Assembly: GCA_905233655.1 (NCBI GenBank)
Contig: CAJOCS010000007.1
Location: 21,358 to 83,546 of the forward strand
DNA: 62,189 bases
Direction of reading: 5' to 3'
Origin: an uncultured Bacteroidales bacterium
GTDB taxonomy: Bacteria; Bacteroidota; Bacteroidia; Bacteroidales; UBA932
Positions 9,068 through 19,037 of this stretch are shown piece by piece (the stretch's first letter is position 1; the number at the start of each line of letters is the position of its first letter). The position numbers and the translations under genes were made by a program. Below the pieces are notes generated by a model. The model was given only the letters and a program-made list of their open reading frames with translations, had not been told where the DNA came from and searched no databases.

Positions 9068-11137
9068 TTACTCGGCGAAGTTGATAACTTCACGGTTGGC
9101 ATTGTAACCCCAGACGCGGCCGGAAGCGACTACGTCGTCGGTGAAGTTACGATCGAAAGAGATCGCGGTCTTCCTCAGAGGAGTAATGCTTCTGCTTGCC
9201 TTGGGAGCAAGGAGACTCTTGTGGATAGCGGCGTTAGCTGCGCTGGGCGAGCTGTAAACGCTGGTGTCCACAAGGAGAATCTGGCGCACACCGGCAAGGG
9301 TACCTGCGTCGGAGTCGGAAGCGAATCCTGCATCAGTGAAGGCTTCGTACAGCAGACCGTCGAAGACTATTCCGTACTTGTTTGCATAGCTCGGATAAGG
9401 AACGAATGCGATGAGGCCTTCGCCAACGTAAGCGGCAATAAGTGCATAGTTCACGTTGTAAACTTCGTCTCCGGCAGAATCGTACCACTGAGTCATAACA
9501 TACATCGGGGTGCTTCCATACATGAAGGAGCCGTTGGTGGTCGTGTGGGTATAGATTGTACCGTTGTAGAGGTCGGCCTCAATGGAATCGTCAAAACCAA
9601 AGTATGCGCCGGCTCCGGCGGAAAGGCCGGAGATGGAGATAAGGTCATCGCCGGTGCCACCATCATCAATATCGGTAATGGTAATTGTGCCGAGAGAACT
9701 TCTGTCGGTATCCCAGCCACTGCCGCCGAGCTGAATGCCGAGACCCATCCAGGTCTTGCCGGTAAGGGCGGCCATAGTAGCGTCGGCAGTAAAGTCGTCA
9801 GAGGTGTACTCAAGATCGAGAGGGCTGACCTCACCATACTGGAAGGATTCGAACACGGCATAATCCCATGCGAATTCACCCTTCTTGTCGAGAGGAACTG
9901 CTACGAGAGTGTAAACGCCACCCTTTGCACCGTCAAACATAGGAATACGGAATTCACCTTTTTTGGAAAGCTTGACAAGACCTTCAACCTCTTCGAGGTT
10001 AACGTCATCGGCTTCGAGGATGGAAACAGCTGCGTCGGGATCCTTGCCTTCAACGAGAAGGACATAGACATCGGTCACATCGCCACCTTCGATGGTGAGA
10101 GCGCCGGTGATGAATTCATTACCGTTCTTGTCGGAAAGGAGACCTTCGTAGCTTACGCCAACGGTGTAGTTAACAGCGAAGGAGCAGACATACACGTCCT
10201 GAGTTCCGCCGAACTGATAACCGTTTCCGGTAGGAACGCCGTCAACAGTAATGAAGAAGAAGTCGCCAAGATAGAACTTGCCTTCTCCGTCGTAGTAAGG
10301 GAACGGATCTCCGTCAGGAGCCCATGCGGCCCTGCGGGCATCGTGCCATGCGAACCACTCGTCGCTTCCCTGCTCAAGACCGGAACCGTTCTTGCCGGGA
10401 GACTGCATGTTCCAATAGAGGTTATAGAAAGCACCCTCGTCGGAAACCCAGACCTGTCCGCTGGAAGTGGTGTAACCCATAAACTGACCGGGAACATAGC
10501 AGTAGTTGGTCTCGGTATTCCAGTACCAGATGTAAGGCTGAACGGGATAGGTAGGGCCAGTATCGTGACCCCAGCAACCCTCAACCACGCAGTAGCGGAC
10601 GTTGTCGGAAATCTGCTGATACTTCATGGGCATTCCGGGCTCTTCTTCGCCCCACCATCCTTCGATCATTGTGCCGGCCTCGTCGAAAACGATCCAGGGC
10701 AGCTCAATTCCGATGTTGAAGGAGAGGCTGTTGGCGCCGTACTCGCTGGCGAGTTCCTCATCGATGGACAGTGTAAGAGGATAGAACTCATTCATTGCCA
10801 TGGTGAGGACATCCTTTGCTGCGATAACGAGTTTCACAGACTTCTCGCCTGCGGCGAAGGAAACCTTTGCAGGAACGTCGAACCAGGTGGTTGCATCACC
10901 GCTTGCAGTGATGGGAACGTCCAGAACGGTCGTGGTGTCTCCGCGGGCGACCATAACGGTAAGGCTGGGCTCGCTCTTCGTCAACTTGACAGTGGCGGCG
11001 GGAGCGGAGGGGAAGAAGACCTGAGCACCCGTTTCAACGGGAGCGGCCTCATAAGCCGGAGCTTCCGTCTTTTCGCAAGCAGCCAAACCAAGCATAATCG
11101 CAGAAGCGATTGCAAGATATTTAATTGTGCTATTCAT
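9068..11137 (-). CDS. Surface glycan/nutrient-binding lipoprotein (SusE position)
   Basis: 689 residues. The N-terminus MNSTIKYLAIASAIMLGLAA followed by Cys is a lipoprotein signal, so it is probably anchored in the outer membrane beside SusC/SusD. Residues about 30-145 look like a beta-sandwich domain (VPITASGDATTWFDVPAKVS, then a paired repeat-like segment) as in Calx-beta/BACON-like modules of SusE-like proteins. The middle is rich in Trp and Tyr (IEGWWGEEE, QPYIWYWNTETNY), which would suit ligand binding. It is the third and last gene of the operon. No enzyme motif was found. The ligand is unknown and no CAZyme is adjacent. Confidence 0.75.
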   Translation of the reverse strand: MNSTIKYLAIASAIMLGLAACEKTEAPAYEAAPVETGAQVFFPSAPAATVKLTKSEPSLTVMVARGDTTTVLDVPITASGDATTWFDVPAKVSFAAGEKSVKLVIAAKDVLTMAMNEFYPLTLSIDEELASEYGANSLSFNIGIELPWIVFDEAGTMIEGWWGEEEPGMPMKYQQISDNVRYCVVEGCWGHDTGPTYPVQPYIWYWNTETNYCYVPGQFMGYTTSSGQVWVSDEGAFYNLYWNMQSPGKNGSGLEQGSDEWFAWHDARRAAWAPDGDPFPYYDGEGKFYLGDFFFITVDGVPTGNGYQFGGTQDVYVCSFAVNYTVGVSYEGLLSDKNGNEFITGALTIEGGDVTDVYVLLVEGKDPDAAVSILEADDVNLEEVEGLVKLSKKGEFRIPMFDGAKGGVYTLVAVPLDKKGEFAWDYAVFESFQYGEVSPLDLEYTSDDFTADATMAALTGKTWMGLGIQLGGSGWDTDRSSLGTITITDIDDGGTGDDLISISGLSAGAGAYFGFDDSIEADLYNGTIYTHTTTNGSFMYGSTPMYVMTQWYDSAGDEVYNVNYALIAAYVGEGLIAFVPYPSYANKYGIVFDGLLYEAFTDAGFASDSDAGTLAGVRQILLVDTSVYSSPSAANAAIHKSLLAPKASRSITPLRKTAISFDRNFTDDVVASGRVWGYNANREVINFAE

Positions 11138-11148
11138 AACTATTCAAA

Positions 11149-12792
11149 TTAATTTGAAGGTGCGGGAGCATAGGTTCCGATCGGGGTAGGACCGGTAACG
11201 GTTGCAGTAGGATCCGGGTTGTTATGGCCGTCAAGAGCCTTGTTAGCCTGGATTTCGGAAATAGGAATCACAAAGTTCCAGTTAGGCTTGATGTCCTGGC
11301 AGTTGATCTTGAAGATGTTTGCAGGAGCATTGGTGCCTTCGTAGTTCTGGATCACACCGGGACGGATGCGCTTTGCATTCGGGAAGCCCCAGCCTTCACC
11401 CCAGAATTCAATCCTTTCCTGCTTGAGAACCTCGAGCTGGAGAGCACGGGCATCAGCGGCGGAGAAATTGTAGGAAGGCTGACGGTAGGTCTGCATGAAG
11501 TTGTTGAGGAGGGCGACACCCTGGGCGACACCTGCGGACATACCCACAGCTTCAGCCTCGAGGAGGTACATTTCTTCAACACGCATCACAGGCAGAGCGA
11601 CGGCGCCACCCACAGAGTAGGTCTCCCAGTCGCCACCGAGGCAGCGGAACTTGAGAGCCAGGTGTGCGGGAGCATCGTTGATGTAAGCGGCGTCACGGCA
11701 GGTCTGGTAGTCATAGTATGCATACTTGGCAGGATCCAGGAAGCTGTACTTACGGAAGTCGTCGTCGGCAATGCTGTCATACAGGCTCTTGTCGATGCTG
11801 GGACGGGTAAGGGAAGCATAACCCCAGTCGGCCTCGCCGGACATCCATCCGATGAAGTTGCAGAGGTTACCCATTTCCTCGGCTGCATACTGAATGTGCC
11901 ACATCCAGGCCTGGTTGGGAGTATTGAAACCAGTGTTCACGTCGTTCCACTGAGCAGCGGTAACGGGGGAACCACCGAAGGTATCAATAGCCTTGCGGGC
12001 ATAGGTGGCGGCGTTGGCGTAATCCTTGTCCCACATGTGAACCTTAGCACGGATACCGTAAACAACAGCGAGGCTCGGGTACAGGGTGGAGGAAGAAGTA
12101 TAACCGGTGAGGCAGTCCTCTGCGGTCTGAAGGTCAGAGAGCATAAAGGCGGTAACCTCGTCGTGGGTCATACGGGGATTGTTCTTGCCGATTTCAGGGT
12201 CGGTGTTTTCGTCCACGCGGGGAACGGTGAGACCAAGAACGTCGGAGCAATCGGTGTAGATGTTCTCCACGGGCTCATACATGATGGTGAGCAGGTAGTA
12301 GTCGAACGCACGGAAAGCGTAAGCCATACCGACATATGCCTTTGCAATGTCAGAGGCGGTCTCGAGGTCAACTGCGCCGATCACGTCGTTGGCCGACTTG
12401 ATGAACTGGTAGCAGGTGAACCAGGGGAGATAAGCGAAGTAGCTGTTATCGCCGTAGGCACGGTCAAAGGTGTTGTAGTTACGATACCAGTCATAACCGG
12501 AGTTGGAACCCAGCGGATACATATCGCCGAGCAGCTCGGTGAAGGCAATCATAAACTGAGGGAAAGCCATGTCGGTCTCATGGACCTGTTCGCCGTAGAC
12601 GAGGTAACCCTGGGACATCTTGGCCGGAATACCGTTGACGGAAGCCTCCATCGCACTGGCAGAAGCGGCTACCTGGTCGGAGGTGGCGTAGCTGTCCAGC
12701 GGAAAAGTCTCTTTGATACAGCTGGTCATTGCCACTGCGGACAAGACGCTGAGAGCGAGAATCTTCGATATAGTCTTCATAATAGTATTCAT
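11149..12792 (-). CDS. susD: RagB/SusD-family nutrient-binding outer-membrane lipoprotein
   Basis: 547 residues. A lipoprotein signal peptide (ALSVLSAVAMTSC) is followed by an N-terminal helical SusD-like domain (YQFIKSANDVIGAVDLETAS, then AFRAFDYYLLTIMYEP), TPR-like helices (GIRAKVHMWDKDYANAATYA) and the C-terminal RagB/SusD block (RVEEMYLLEAEAVG, then LEVLKQERIEFWGEGWGF). SusD forms the lid over the SusC pore and captures the substrate. It starts 1 nt after the susC stop. The name is by family; the ligand is not predictable from sequence. Confidence 0.93.
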   Translation of the reverse strand: MNTIMKTISKILALSVLSAVAMTSCIKETFPLDSYATSDQVAASASAMEASVNGIPAKMSQGYLVYGEQVHETDMAFPQFMIAFTELLGDMYPLGSNSGYDWYRNYNTFDRAYGDNSYFAYLPWFTCYQFIKSANDVIGAVDLETASDIAKAYVGMAYAFRAFDYYLLTIMYEPVENIYTDCSDVLGLTVPRVDENTDPEIGKNNPRMTHDEVTAFMLSDLQTAEDCLTGYTSSSTLYPSLAVVYGIRAKVHMWDKDYANAATYARKAIDTFGGSPVTAAQWNDVNTGFNTPNQAWMWHIQYAAEEMGNLCNFIGWMSGEADWGYASLTRPSIDKSLYDSIADDDFRKYSFLDPAKYAYYDYQTCRDAAYINDAPAHLALKFRCLGGDWETYSVGGAVALPVMRVEEMYLLEAEAVGMSAGVAQGVALLNNFMQTYRQPSYNFSAADARALQLEVLKQERIEFWGEGWGFPNAKRIRPGVIQNYEGTNAPANIFKINCQDIKPNWNFVIPISEIQANKALDGHNNPDPTATVTGPTPIGTYAPAPSN

Positions 12793-12793
12793 T

Positions 12794-15700
12794 TTAGAAC
12801 TTGAAGGTTACACCACCGGAGATGGTCCTCATAGGAGAATAGTAGGTGGCGTTAGTGTCGGTGTTACCAGAGCCCTGGCGAGGGTCGAAGCCCTTACGGG
12901 CAGACCAGTACCATACGTTCTGGGCGATAGCGTAAATACGCAGGGAAGAGATTCCAATCTTGGAGGTCAGGTTCTCCGGAAGGGTGTAACCCAGGGAGAT
13001 GTTCTCAATATTGAAATACTTGGCGTTGGTGAGGAAGCGGGTGGAACCACCGTTGCTGTAAGTGTCACCGAACTGCCAGCGGGGAATCTCAAGGCTGGGG
13101 TTCTCTGCGGTCCATGCCTTCAGGGCATCCACATGGATGTTTTCACCGGTGTGGGATGCGGTAGGAGAGGACATGAATGCCTGATAGGTTCCATCGAACT
13201 GATAACCGCCGAGCTGGTAGGAAGTATTGATGGAGAAGTCTACGCCGTAGGCATAGAAGGTTGTTCCGATACCACCGTAGAGGTCAGGAATAGCAGACTT
13301 GTGAGTCACATAGTAGTCTGCGTCCGCATACTTGTTGGTGGTGGTCACACCAAGCCATACAAGGTTGTCCGGATCTGCTTCGGGATCTTCAAAAACATTC
13401 TTGAACCAGAGGGATTCACCGTTCTCGTCAATACCTGCGAAGGTCTTTTCACGCCAGGTGTAAAGAGGCAGGCCTTCGGCGATGAATGCGCCGTTGAGGT
13501 TGTAACCCTTGTAGTCGTTACCGTTGATATCCCAGATCCTGCTGGTCTTCTTGTCCTCGTGGAGAAGGGTGATCTTGTTGTTCAGATGAGTGAGGTTGAA
13601 GTTGACATCCCACCTGAGGTCCTTCTTGTTGAGGATGTTGAAGTTCAGAGCGAGCTCGACACCGCTGTTGTACAAGTCACCCACGTTGTCGTAGTAGCTG
13701 GAGTAACCGAAGGAAGGAGCCACGGAGAAGCTGAAGAGCATGTCGGTGGTCTTACGGTAGAAGTACTCGACGCTACCGCTGACGCGGCTGAGGAGGTTGA
13801 ACTCGACACCGGCGTTGAAGTTGGTGTTGGTCTCCCAGGTGATGTCGGCGGTACCCTTCGAACGGAAGGAAGTACCGAGGCTGCCTGAAGAGTTCTTGAT
13901 GTCGGAAGTATCGACATAACGGAAGTTACCGATATTGTCGTTACCCTGGGAACCGATGGAGGCCTTCAGTTTGAATTCCTCGAAAGCGGGAACATTGAAC
14001 CAGGGTTCCTTGCTGATGATCCAGGCGCCGCCCACAGACCAGAAGTTACCCCAACGATATTCGGGAGCAAAACGGGAAGAGGCGTCACGACGGAAGGATG
14101 CGCTCAGGAAGATCTTGGTGTCGAAGTCGTACTGACCATTGAAGAAGTAACCTTCATTGTTGTACTCGACAATCTTGGAGCCTGCGCTCTGGCCGTCCTG
14201 GATGGCACCGTTGAGCTCCTTGTTGTCGGGGCTGAACATCTTGCTCTTGGAAGCCCAGAGGCTGTAGCTGAGAACGTCGGTATATTCATGACCGAGGGTC
14301 AGGGTGAAGTGGTTCTTGGCGCCGATGGACGGAGTCCAGCGGAGGAGCTGCTGAGCATTCAGGCTGAAGTCGCGGTCGTGCTCCTTCTCAACGGTACCGC
14401 CGGTGGAACGGAACTGGCCATAGAAGCCGTTGTAAACCAGATTCCAGCGGGTTTCGGTAAGGTTGTAGGTAGCGTTTGCGGTGAAGGTAAGGTTCGGGAG
14501 AATGGTGAAGTCTGCCGCTACGTTTCCGGTGGAAGCGTTACCCTCATGGTTGTAGGTGTTCAGGAGAACCTGCTGAAGGGCGTTTGCATCGGAAAGGAAA
14601 GGACGGGCGTAGCCGGGGAAACCGCCGCGGGCGATTTCACCGTTACCATAGTCCATAACCTTGATACCGTTGGCGTCCACATAGATGCTCTTGTCGGAGG
14701 CGTTACGGATCCACAGAGGATAGATAGGAGCAATCTGGGAAGTGAACGCCCAGATGTTACCGGTGCTACCGCTGGAACCGTTGTTGGACAGAGAGTTGCC
14801 GTCGAAGTTGGTGTAAGACATGTTGGCGGAGAGGCGGAGCCATTCCTTAACCTTGAAGTCTGCACGGAGACGGCCGGTGAAACGTTTGAGGTCGGAGGCC
14901 GCGGTGATACCCTGCTCATTCAGATATGCCAGGGAAGCATAGATGGAACCGCGGTCGGAGGAATTGGCGGCGGAGAAGTTGTACTCCTGACGGATACCGT
15001 GACGATATCCATAATCCTGCCAGTTGTCCGGGGTCATGTAGTAGTCACCTACCACGCGGCCGAGGGTTGCGTTCGGGTTCAGTTTGCCGTTCTTACCGAT
15101 GAGGGCCTGGCCTTCGGGAACAGTGTAGACAATGTAACCGAGACCACCGTTACCCTGGTCACCGCCGATGTTGGCGTTTGCGGTTGCCCATGCCTGTGCA
15201 GGGGTCTGGCCGCCAGCGATGTAGTAGTTGTACAGAGCGTTGTAGTGGGTCTCATAGTACATTGCAGGGTCGGTGATGACATCGTAGTTCTGCAGAGCCT
15301 TGACGTTAACGCCATACTTTGCATCGAAGGTCACGATTGCCTCGCCGGCCTTTGCCCTCTTGGTGGTAATCATGATAACGCCGTTGGCACCACGGGCACC
15401 GTAAAGGGCGTTGGAAGCAGCGTCCTTCAGAACGGTCATGGAGGCGATATCATTGGAGTTGATGTTGGAAAGGTCGCCCTCATAAGGAGCGCCGTCCACG
15501 ATGATAAGGGGATCCAGACCAGCGTTGATGGAGCTGTAACCACGGATACGGATAGTTGAGGAAGCACCCGGAGCACCGTTGGATGAAGTCAGCTGAACAC
15601 CTGCGACAGCACCTGCGAGGGCGTTGGTAACAGATGAAACCTGACTCTTGGCGAGGGATTCCTCACCAACGACGGCTGCGGAACCGGTGAAAGCTTCGCG

Positions 15701-16045
15701 GGTGGAGGTACCGAAGGCAACAACGATGGTTTCCTCAATCATCTGACTGTCGTCAAGGAGGATAATCTCAATGTTGTTGCGTCCGTTTACCGGAACCACC
15801 TGGCCCTGATAACCAAGGCACAGCACTTCCAGGTTTCCGTCGGCAGGCACATTCAGGGTGAATGCACCGTCGAGATCCGTCATGGTATAAACTGTGCGGT
15901 TGCCCTGCAGAATGACGTTGGCGCCAACTACGGGCTCACCGGCGGAATCCTTCACCGTACCTCTCACAGAAATATTCTGTGCATAGGCGGCGACGGACAT
16001 CGCAAGCAATACCATGGCAGTGAAAAAAATGCGAATTTTTTTCAT
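12794..16045 (-). CDS. susC: SusC/RagA-family TonB-dependent outer-membrane transporter
   Basis: 1083 residues from the ATG at 16045 (MKKIRIFFTAMVLLAMSVAA), preferred over an upstream GTG two codons earlier. It imports a nutrient across the outer membrane with energy from TonB. Order: signal peptide; CarbopepD-like domain (ISVRGTVKDSAGEPVVGANV, residues about 25-100); TonB box (EETIVVAFGT); plug with the RIRGYSSINAGLDPLIIVDG signature and LKDAASNALYGARGANGV; then a 22-strand barrel ending in GGVTFKF. It is the first gene of susC-susD-lipoprotein, with a 263-bp AT-rich region and a promoter upstream. Confidence 0.96.
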   Translation of the reverse strand: MKKIRIFFTAMVLLAMSVAAYAQNISVRGTVKDSAGEPVVGANVILQGNRTVYTMTDLDGAFTLNVPADGNLEVLCLGYQGQVVPVNGRNNIEIILLDDSQMIEETIVVAFGTSTREAFTGSAAVVGEESLAKSQVSSVTNALAGAVAGVQLTSSNGAPGASSTIRIRGYSSINAGLDPLIIVDGAPYEGDLSNINSNDIASMTVLKDAASNALYGARGANGVIMITTKRAKAGEAIVTFDAKYGVNVKALQNYDVITDPAMYYETHYNALYNYYIAGGQTPAQAWATANANIGGDQGNGGLGYIVYTVPEGQALIGKNGKLNPNATLGRVVGDYYMTPDNWQDYGYRHGIRQEYNFSAANSSDRGSIYASLAYLNEQGITAASDLKRFTGRLRADFKVKEWLRLSANMSYTNFDGNSLSNNGSSGSTGNIWAFTSQIAPIYPLWIRNASDKSIYVDANGIKVMDYGNGEIARGGFPGYARPFLSDANALQQVLLNTYNHEGNASTGNVAADFTILPNLTFTANATYNLTETRWNLVYNGFYGQFRSTGGTVEKEHDRDFSLNAQQLLRWTPSIGAKNHFTLTLGHEYTDVLSYSLWASKSKMFSPDNKELNGAIQDGQSAGSKIVEYNNEGYFFNGQYDFDTKIFLSASFRRDASSRFAPEYRWGNFWSVGGAWIISKEPWFNVPAFEEFKLKASIGSQGNDNIGNFRYVDTSDIKNSSGSLGTSFRSKGTADITWETNTNFNAGVEFNLLSRVSGSVEYFYRKTTDMLFSFSVAPSFGYSSYYDNVGDLYNSGVELALNFNILNKKDLRWDVNFNLTHLNNKITLLHEDKKTSRIWDINGNDYKGYNLNGAFIAEGLPLYTWREKTFAGIDENGESLWFKNVFEDPEADPDNLVWLGVTTTNKYADADYYVTHKSAIPDLYGGIGTTFYAYGVDFSINTSYQLGGYQFDGTYQAFMSSPTASHTGENIHVDALKAWTAENPSLEIPRWQFGDTYSNGGSTRFLTNAKYFNIENISLGYTLPENLTSKIGISSLRIYAIAQNVWYWSARKGFDPRQGSGNTDTNATYYSPMRTISGGVTFKF

Positions 16046-16144
16046 AAGCACGAGAATTAGTTAAACATAAATATTGATACAAAATTCATTATTTGCATCG
16101 TCAATTGACCCGTTGCCAAACACCGTTTAGCAATGAATCAACTG

Positions 16145-16176
16145 CAAATATTGTCATTTTATTTGAGAAATGCAAA
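16145..16176 (-). promoter_or_regulatory. Probable susC promoter built from a direct repeat
   Basis: A 12-bp sequence (ACAATATTTGCA on minus) occurs twice, 28 nt apart (16182-16171 and 16154-16143). The upstream copy supplies a TTTG (16176-16173) and the downstream copy supplies AATATTTG (16152-16145) after 20 nt, one mismatch from TAnnTTTG. Transcription from here would leave a leader of about 90 nt before the susC ATG. The rest of the 16046-16314 gap is AT-rich with no gene seen. Confidence 0.45.
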
Positions 16177-16300
16177 TATTGTAAGTGGCCCTAAAACGAA
16201 TTATAATAGGGAGTTTTGCAATTTTTTTAGATATGTTTTGCCGAAATAGATTAAAACGCTTAAAAATTTAATATTAAAACGTTTTATTTTCTTAAAAAAT

Positions 16301-16322
16301 ATTATTAATGAATTTTAATAAT
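16301..16322 (-). terminator. AT-rich hairpin at the end of the DUF4249 operon
   Basis: ATTATTAA (16322-16315) and TTAATAAT (16308-16301) form a perfect 8-bp stem on the minus strand, followed by ATTTTTT. The stem overlaps the stop codon of the MG2-like gene. All pairs are A-T, so it is a weak candidate. Confidence 0.35.
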
Positions 16323-17910
16323 TTTTCGCATCGTCGACGAATGGAACGATAAAGCCGACGGGTAAACCGCCCTCTGACACGCCCTCAACAACAATTCTCC
16401 ATGTTCCCGGGCCGGACGGAACGCTCACCGGAAGCGTGACGCTTTCTCCCTCTTCCATCTCCATCAGAGGGTTCCAGTAAAGCAAATCCCTTCGGCACGG
16501 AACGCTGGACGGAATATCGCCCAGATAGACCACCGGATAGCTTACCCCGAGAAAATCCACAACCCTCACCCTCGACGGGAAAGAGAGGTTCCTCACATAG
16601 AGATTCTTGGTGACAAAATTTATAATCCCTTCGAATGGAGTTCTGCCGATTACGATATTCTGTGTGCAGAGTTCAACCCTGTCGAAAAGCATGGCGTCGA
16701 AACCGAGGATAAGGTTTACGTCGGATATTATAACCCCGTCCATCATAGTCAGGATGTTGTCCTTGAAGTATTTCCTCGAATTGACCCCATCCTGGCCGAT
16801 CAGCCTGAACGCCCTTTTTCCGTGAACCGTGCCTATCCTTGCCTCAGTCACAATCTCCTGAATCACCTCGCGCGTGGACGGGAAACGGACATAGTCGTCA
16901 AGATTGTAAACCGTCCATTCAAGTCCGTCGAAGAGAGGGTCTTCCCTTCTGGGAATGAATGTGGCGAGAGTATCTACCCTGAGCGGTGAACGAAGAACCT
17001 CCACCCTGTCCATCAGAGCCCTTTCCATAGCGGGAGAGAGTTGAAGCGGTGGAATAATTCCGGCCTCCGGATGCAGGAACGGGCTTTCCATGGATATATA
17101 AGTGGTTTCCGAACCGTCCATCACCTCGCATACGAGTTCCCTGTTTCCATATATATTGCACGTGGGGAAGGAGAGGCTTCCGTCGGCGCCGACAACGGCG
17201 ATGTATGTATCCGACGGAGAACCCGCCGACGAGAGAAACGCCATAGTCCCCTCTCTTGAGCCGATTGCCCTGGCGCGGATAACCTCGCCGTCGAATTCAA
17301 TCGCGCCCCCAATCATCGGTTCATCGGCCGACAGGAAATCCCCTATGAACGGAAGAGGAAGCTGCTGAAGGGAATCGCTCCGGCAGATGGAAACGGAAAG
17401 GGTCATCCATTCCGCCGCTTTAAGGGTAATCTCCCCCGAATCGCCCACACGCACCTCCAGGCCGCCTGTTGCAGACTCATCCGGAAATACCGCATTCCAC
17501 GAAGAACAGAGTTCAACCCCGTCGCACACACGCTTGGTGAAATAGGGATTATATACGGAAATCAACCTTGAACCGGCCTCCGAAACATTTCCCGTGGAAG
17601 TATATGCCACCAGGCGGTAATTACCGCTCGGAATCGACGCAGGAAGCGTAAACGAACCCGCTCCGCGTCCTTCCCTGAGACCGATTTTAGCCTCCACGGC
17701 GGTGCCGTCGGCCGAGATGAGCTCGAGATAGGAAACGGCGCTGCCGTCGGAAAGGGCGCCGTCGGCATTGAACGAGAAGAGGGAACACCATACGCGGTCG
17801 CCGGCAATGTATGCGTTGCGGTCGGTGGAAACGTACACGCGTTCCACCGTCTGGGCAGCCACAGAAATACAGAACAGAAGGGCTGCGGTAATGATTATGC
17901 TCCTTTTCAT
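16315..17910 (-). CDS. Exported MG2-like protein of the DUF4249/TonB-receptor operon
   Basis: 531 residues from the ATG at 17910 (MKRSIIITAALLFCISVAAQ), a Sec signal peptide; an in-frame TTG just upstream is less likely. Residues about 22-120 (ERVYVSTDRNAYIAGDRVWC, LPASIPSGNYRLVAYTSTGN) have the macroglobulin MG2-like fold seen in Bacteroidetes proteins that accompany TonB receptors. The rest is beta-rich without a catalytic motif; near residue 370 it has plug-like wording (DGVIISDVNLILGFDAMLFD), recalling a TonB plug fragment. It starts 2 nt after the DUF4249 stop and is the third gene of the operon. Probably periplasmic or surface-associated; function unknown. Confidence 0.7.
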   Translation of the reverse strand: MKRSIIITAALLFCISVAAQTVERVYVSTDRNAYIAGDRVWCSLFSFNADGALSDGSAVSYLELISADGTAVEAKIGLREGRGAGSFTLPASIPSGNYRLVAYTSTGNVSEAGSRLISVYNPYFTKRVCDGVELCSSWNAVFPDESATGGLEVRVGDSGEITLKAAEWMTLSVSICRSDSLQQLPLPFIGDFLSADEPMIGGAIEFDGEVIRARAIGSREGTMAFLSSAGSPSDTYIAVVGADGSLSFPTCNIYGNRELVCEVMDGSETTYISMESPFLHPEAGIIPPLQLSPAMERALMDRVEVLRSPLRVDTLATFIPRREDPLFDGLEWTVYNLDDYVRFPSTREVIQEIVTEARIGTVHGKRAFRLIGQDGVNSRKYFKDNILTMMDGVIISDVNLILGFDAMLFDRVELCTQNIVIGRTPFEGIINFVTKNLYVRNLSFPSRVRVVDFLGVSYPVVYLGDIPSSVPCRRDLLYWNPLMEMEEGESVTLPVSVPSGPGTWRIVVEGVSEGGLPVGFIVPFVDDAKNY

Positions 17911-17912
17911 CG

Positions 17913-19037
17913 TCAATTCAATAAAGCGGGCGGTGTCTGGGTTCCTCCTGCCGCCACACAGTCCACACAGCGCAAATGGCCCCAGCCCACGCCGAAGACA
18001 CCCTCCACTACGACATCCATGATAGGACGGTATTTGTAGTCGAAATACAAAGACCTGTAATCGGCCTTCTCCGGAATAATCAGCGGTGTTTCACTTTTCG
18101 GCGCAAGACGCACCAGACTTGTGTCAAATACCCTTTTGAGCGTAGCGCAACTGGAAATGGTTATGTATCCCAGCGCCTTCCTGCCGCGGTCGCTTATGCA
18201 GCTTATGTTTCCCGGCAGCTCCCCTGGATTCGGGGTGAACAGATTGTTTCCGGGCTGCAGGGAGTTGTCTACATTCGTCTTGTATTTGTATTCGTCCTCA
18301 GAAATGGAACGGGCTTTTACCTCCACCACAATGGTACGGTGGCACTCAGGGCCGCTCCGGCTTATCTGCCTCAGCGCGAAATTCTTTACGACTCCTCCGG
18401 TGCGGGAAGCGTCGGCAACCTGTTCGTTCGGATAATCCACAGTCTTCCAGCACCAGTATCTGTAGCTACTCGGCCCCTCAAGCGGAAGAACTTTCCATTT
18501 AAGGGTGTCTACATAATAGTCTGCTATGTATTCGGAATGGAATTCATAGGCTTCCGTAAAGGAAAAAGCCATATATCCGCTTCCGTCCTCGGCATCCAGG
18601 GCCGACACTTCCAGCGACAGGAATTCGTCGACCATATTGAAACTCACACCGGTAATAGTGGGTTTATTGTTTGTTTTCAGCCAGGCCGACTCATAAACGT
18701 TCCCCTTGTATTCGGCGTGAATTCTGTATTCTTTATCCTCTGACGTTCCGGCAAGCGAAACCTCTCCCGGGGATTCAGTAACCGGCAGGTATCTGTTTCC
18801 GTCATTGTCTTCCACCCACCAGGGAAAATCCGGAATAATCCACCTGGAAGAGAGTTTTTCGGAATTCAGAGGAATAAGCGTGGTATAATGCAGCGTAGCC
18901 TTGTCTCCGACGGTTATGTTTCCCTCAAAAACCGGAACCGAATCCATAATCATAGGCTCATCCGTATCGGGGGTATACGGGTACACGCAGCCGAACGCAC
19001 AGGCGCATACAATAAGATATGACAGAACTCGTTTCAT
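17913..19037 (-). CDS. DUF4249 lipoprotein, partner of a TonB-dependent receptor
   Basis: 374 residues. The start MKRVLSYLIVCACAFGC is a lipoprotein signal. The body fits DUF4249: an early beta-sandwich (MIMDSVPVFEGNITVGDKAT), a conserved ESAWLKTNNKPTITGVSF region, and the C-terminal pattern ISCISDRGRKALGYITISSC followed by CVDC near the end. DUF4249 proteins are encoded beside TonB receptors in Bacteroidetes and are thought to help uptake, somewhat as SusD does. Its ATG shares one base with the receptor stop (TGATG). Ligand unknown. Confidence 0.87.
   Translation of the reverse strand: MKRVLSYLIVCACAFGCVYPYTPDTDEPMIMDSVPVFEGNITVGDKATLHYTTLIPLNSEKLSSRWIIPDFPWWVEDNDGNRYLPVTESPGEVSLAGTSEDKEYRIHAEYKGNVYESAWLKTNNKPTITGVSFNMVDEFLSLEVSALDAEDGSGYMAFSFTEAYEFHSEYIADYYVDTLKWKVLPLEGPSSYRYWCWKTVDYPNEQVADASRTGGVVKNFALRQISRSGPECHRTIVVEVKARSISEDEYKYKTNVDNSLQPGNNLFTPNPGELPGNISCISDRGRKALGYITISSCATLKRVFDTSLVRLAPKSETPLIIPEKADYRSLYFDYKYRPIMDVVVEGVFGVGWGHLRCVDCVAAGGTQTPPALLN

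Noticed and set aside
9221..11152. 643-codon plus-strand open frame opposite the SusE-position gene
   Set aside because: Antisense shadow in a GC-rich, codon-biased gene; the minus-strand lipoprotein has a signal peptide and operon position.
11224..13888. Long plus-strand open frames opposite susD and susC
   Set aside because: Shadows of genes whose family motifs are certain.
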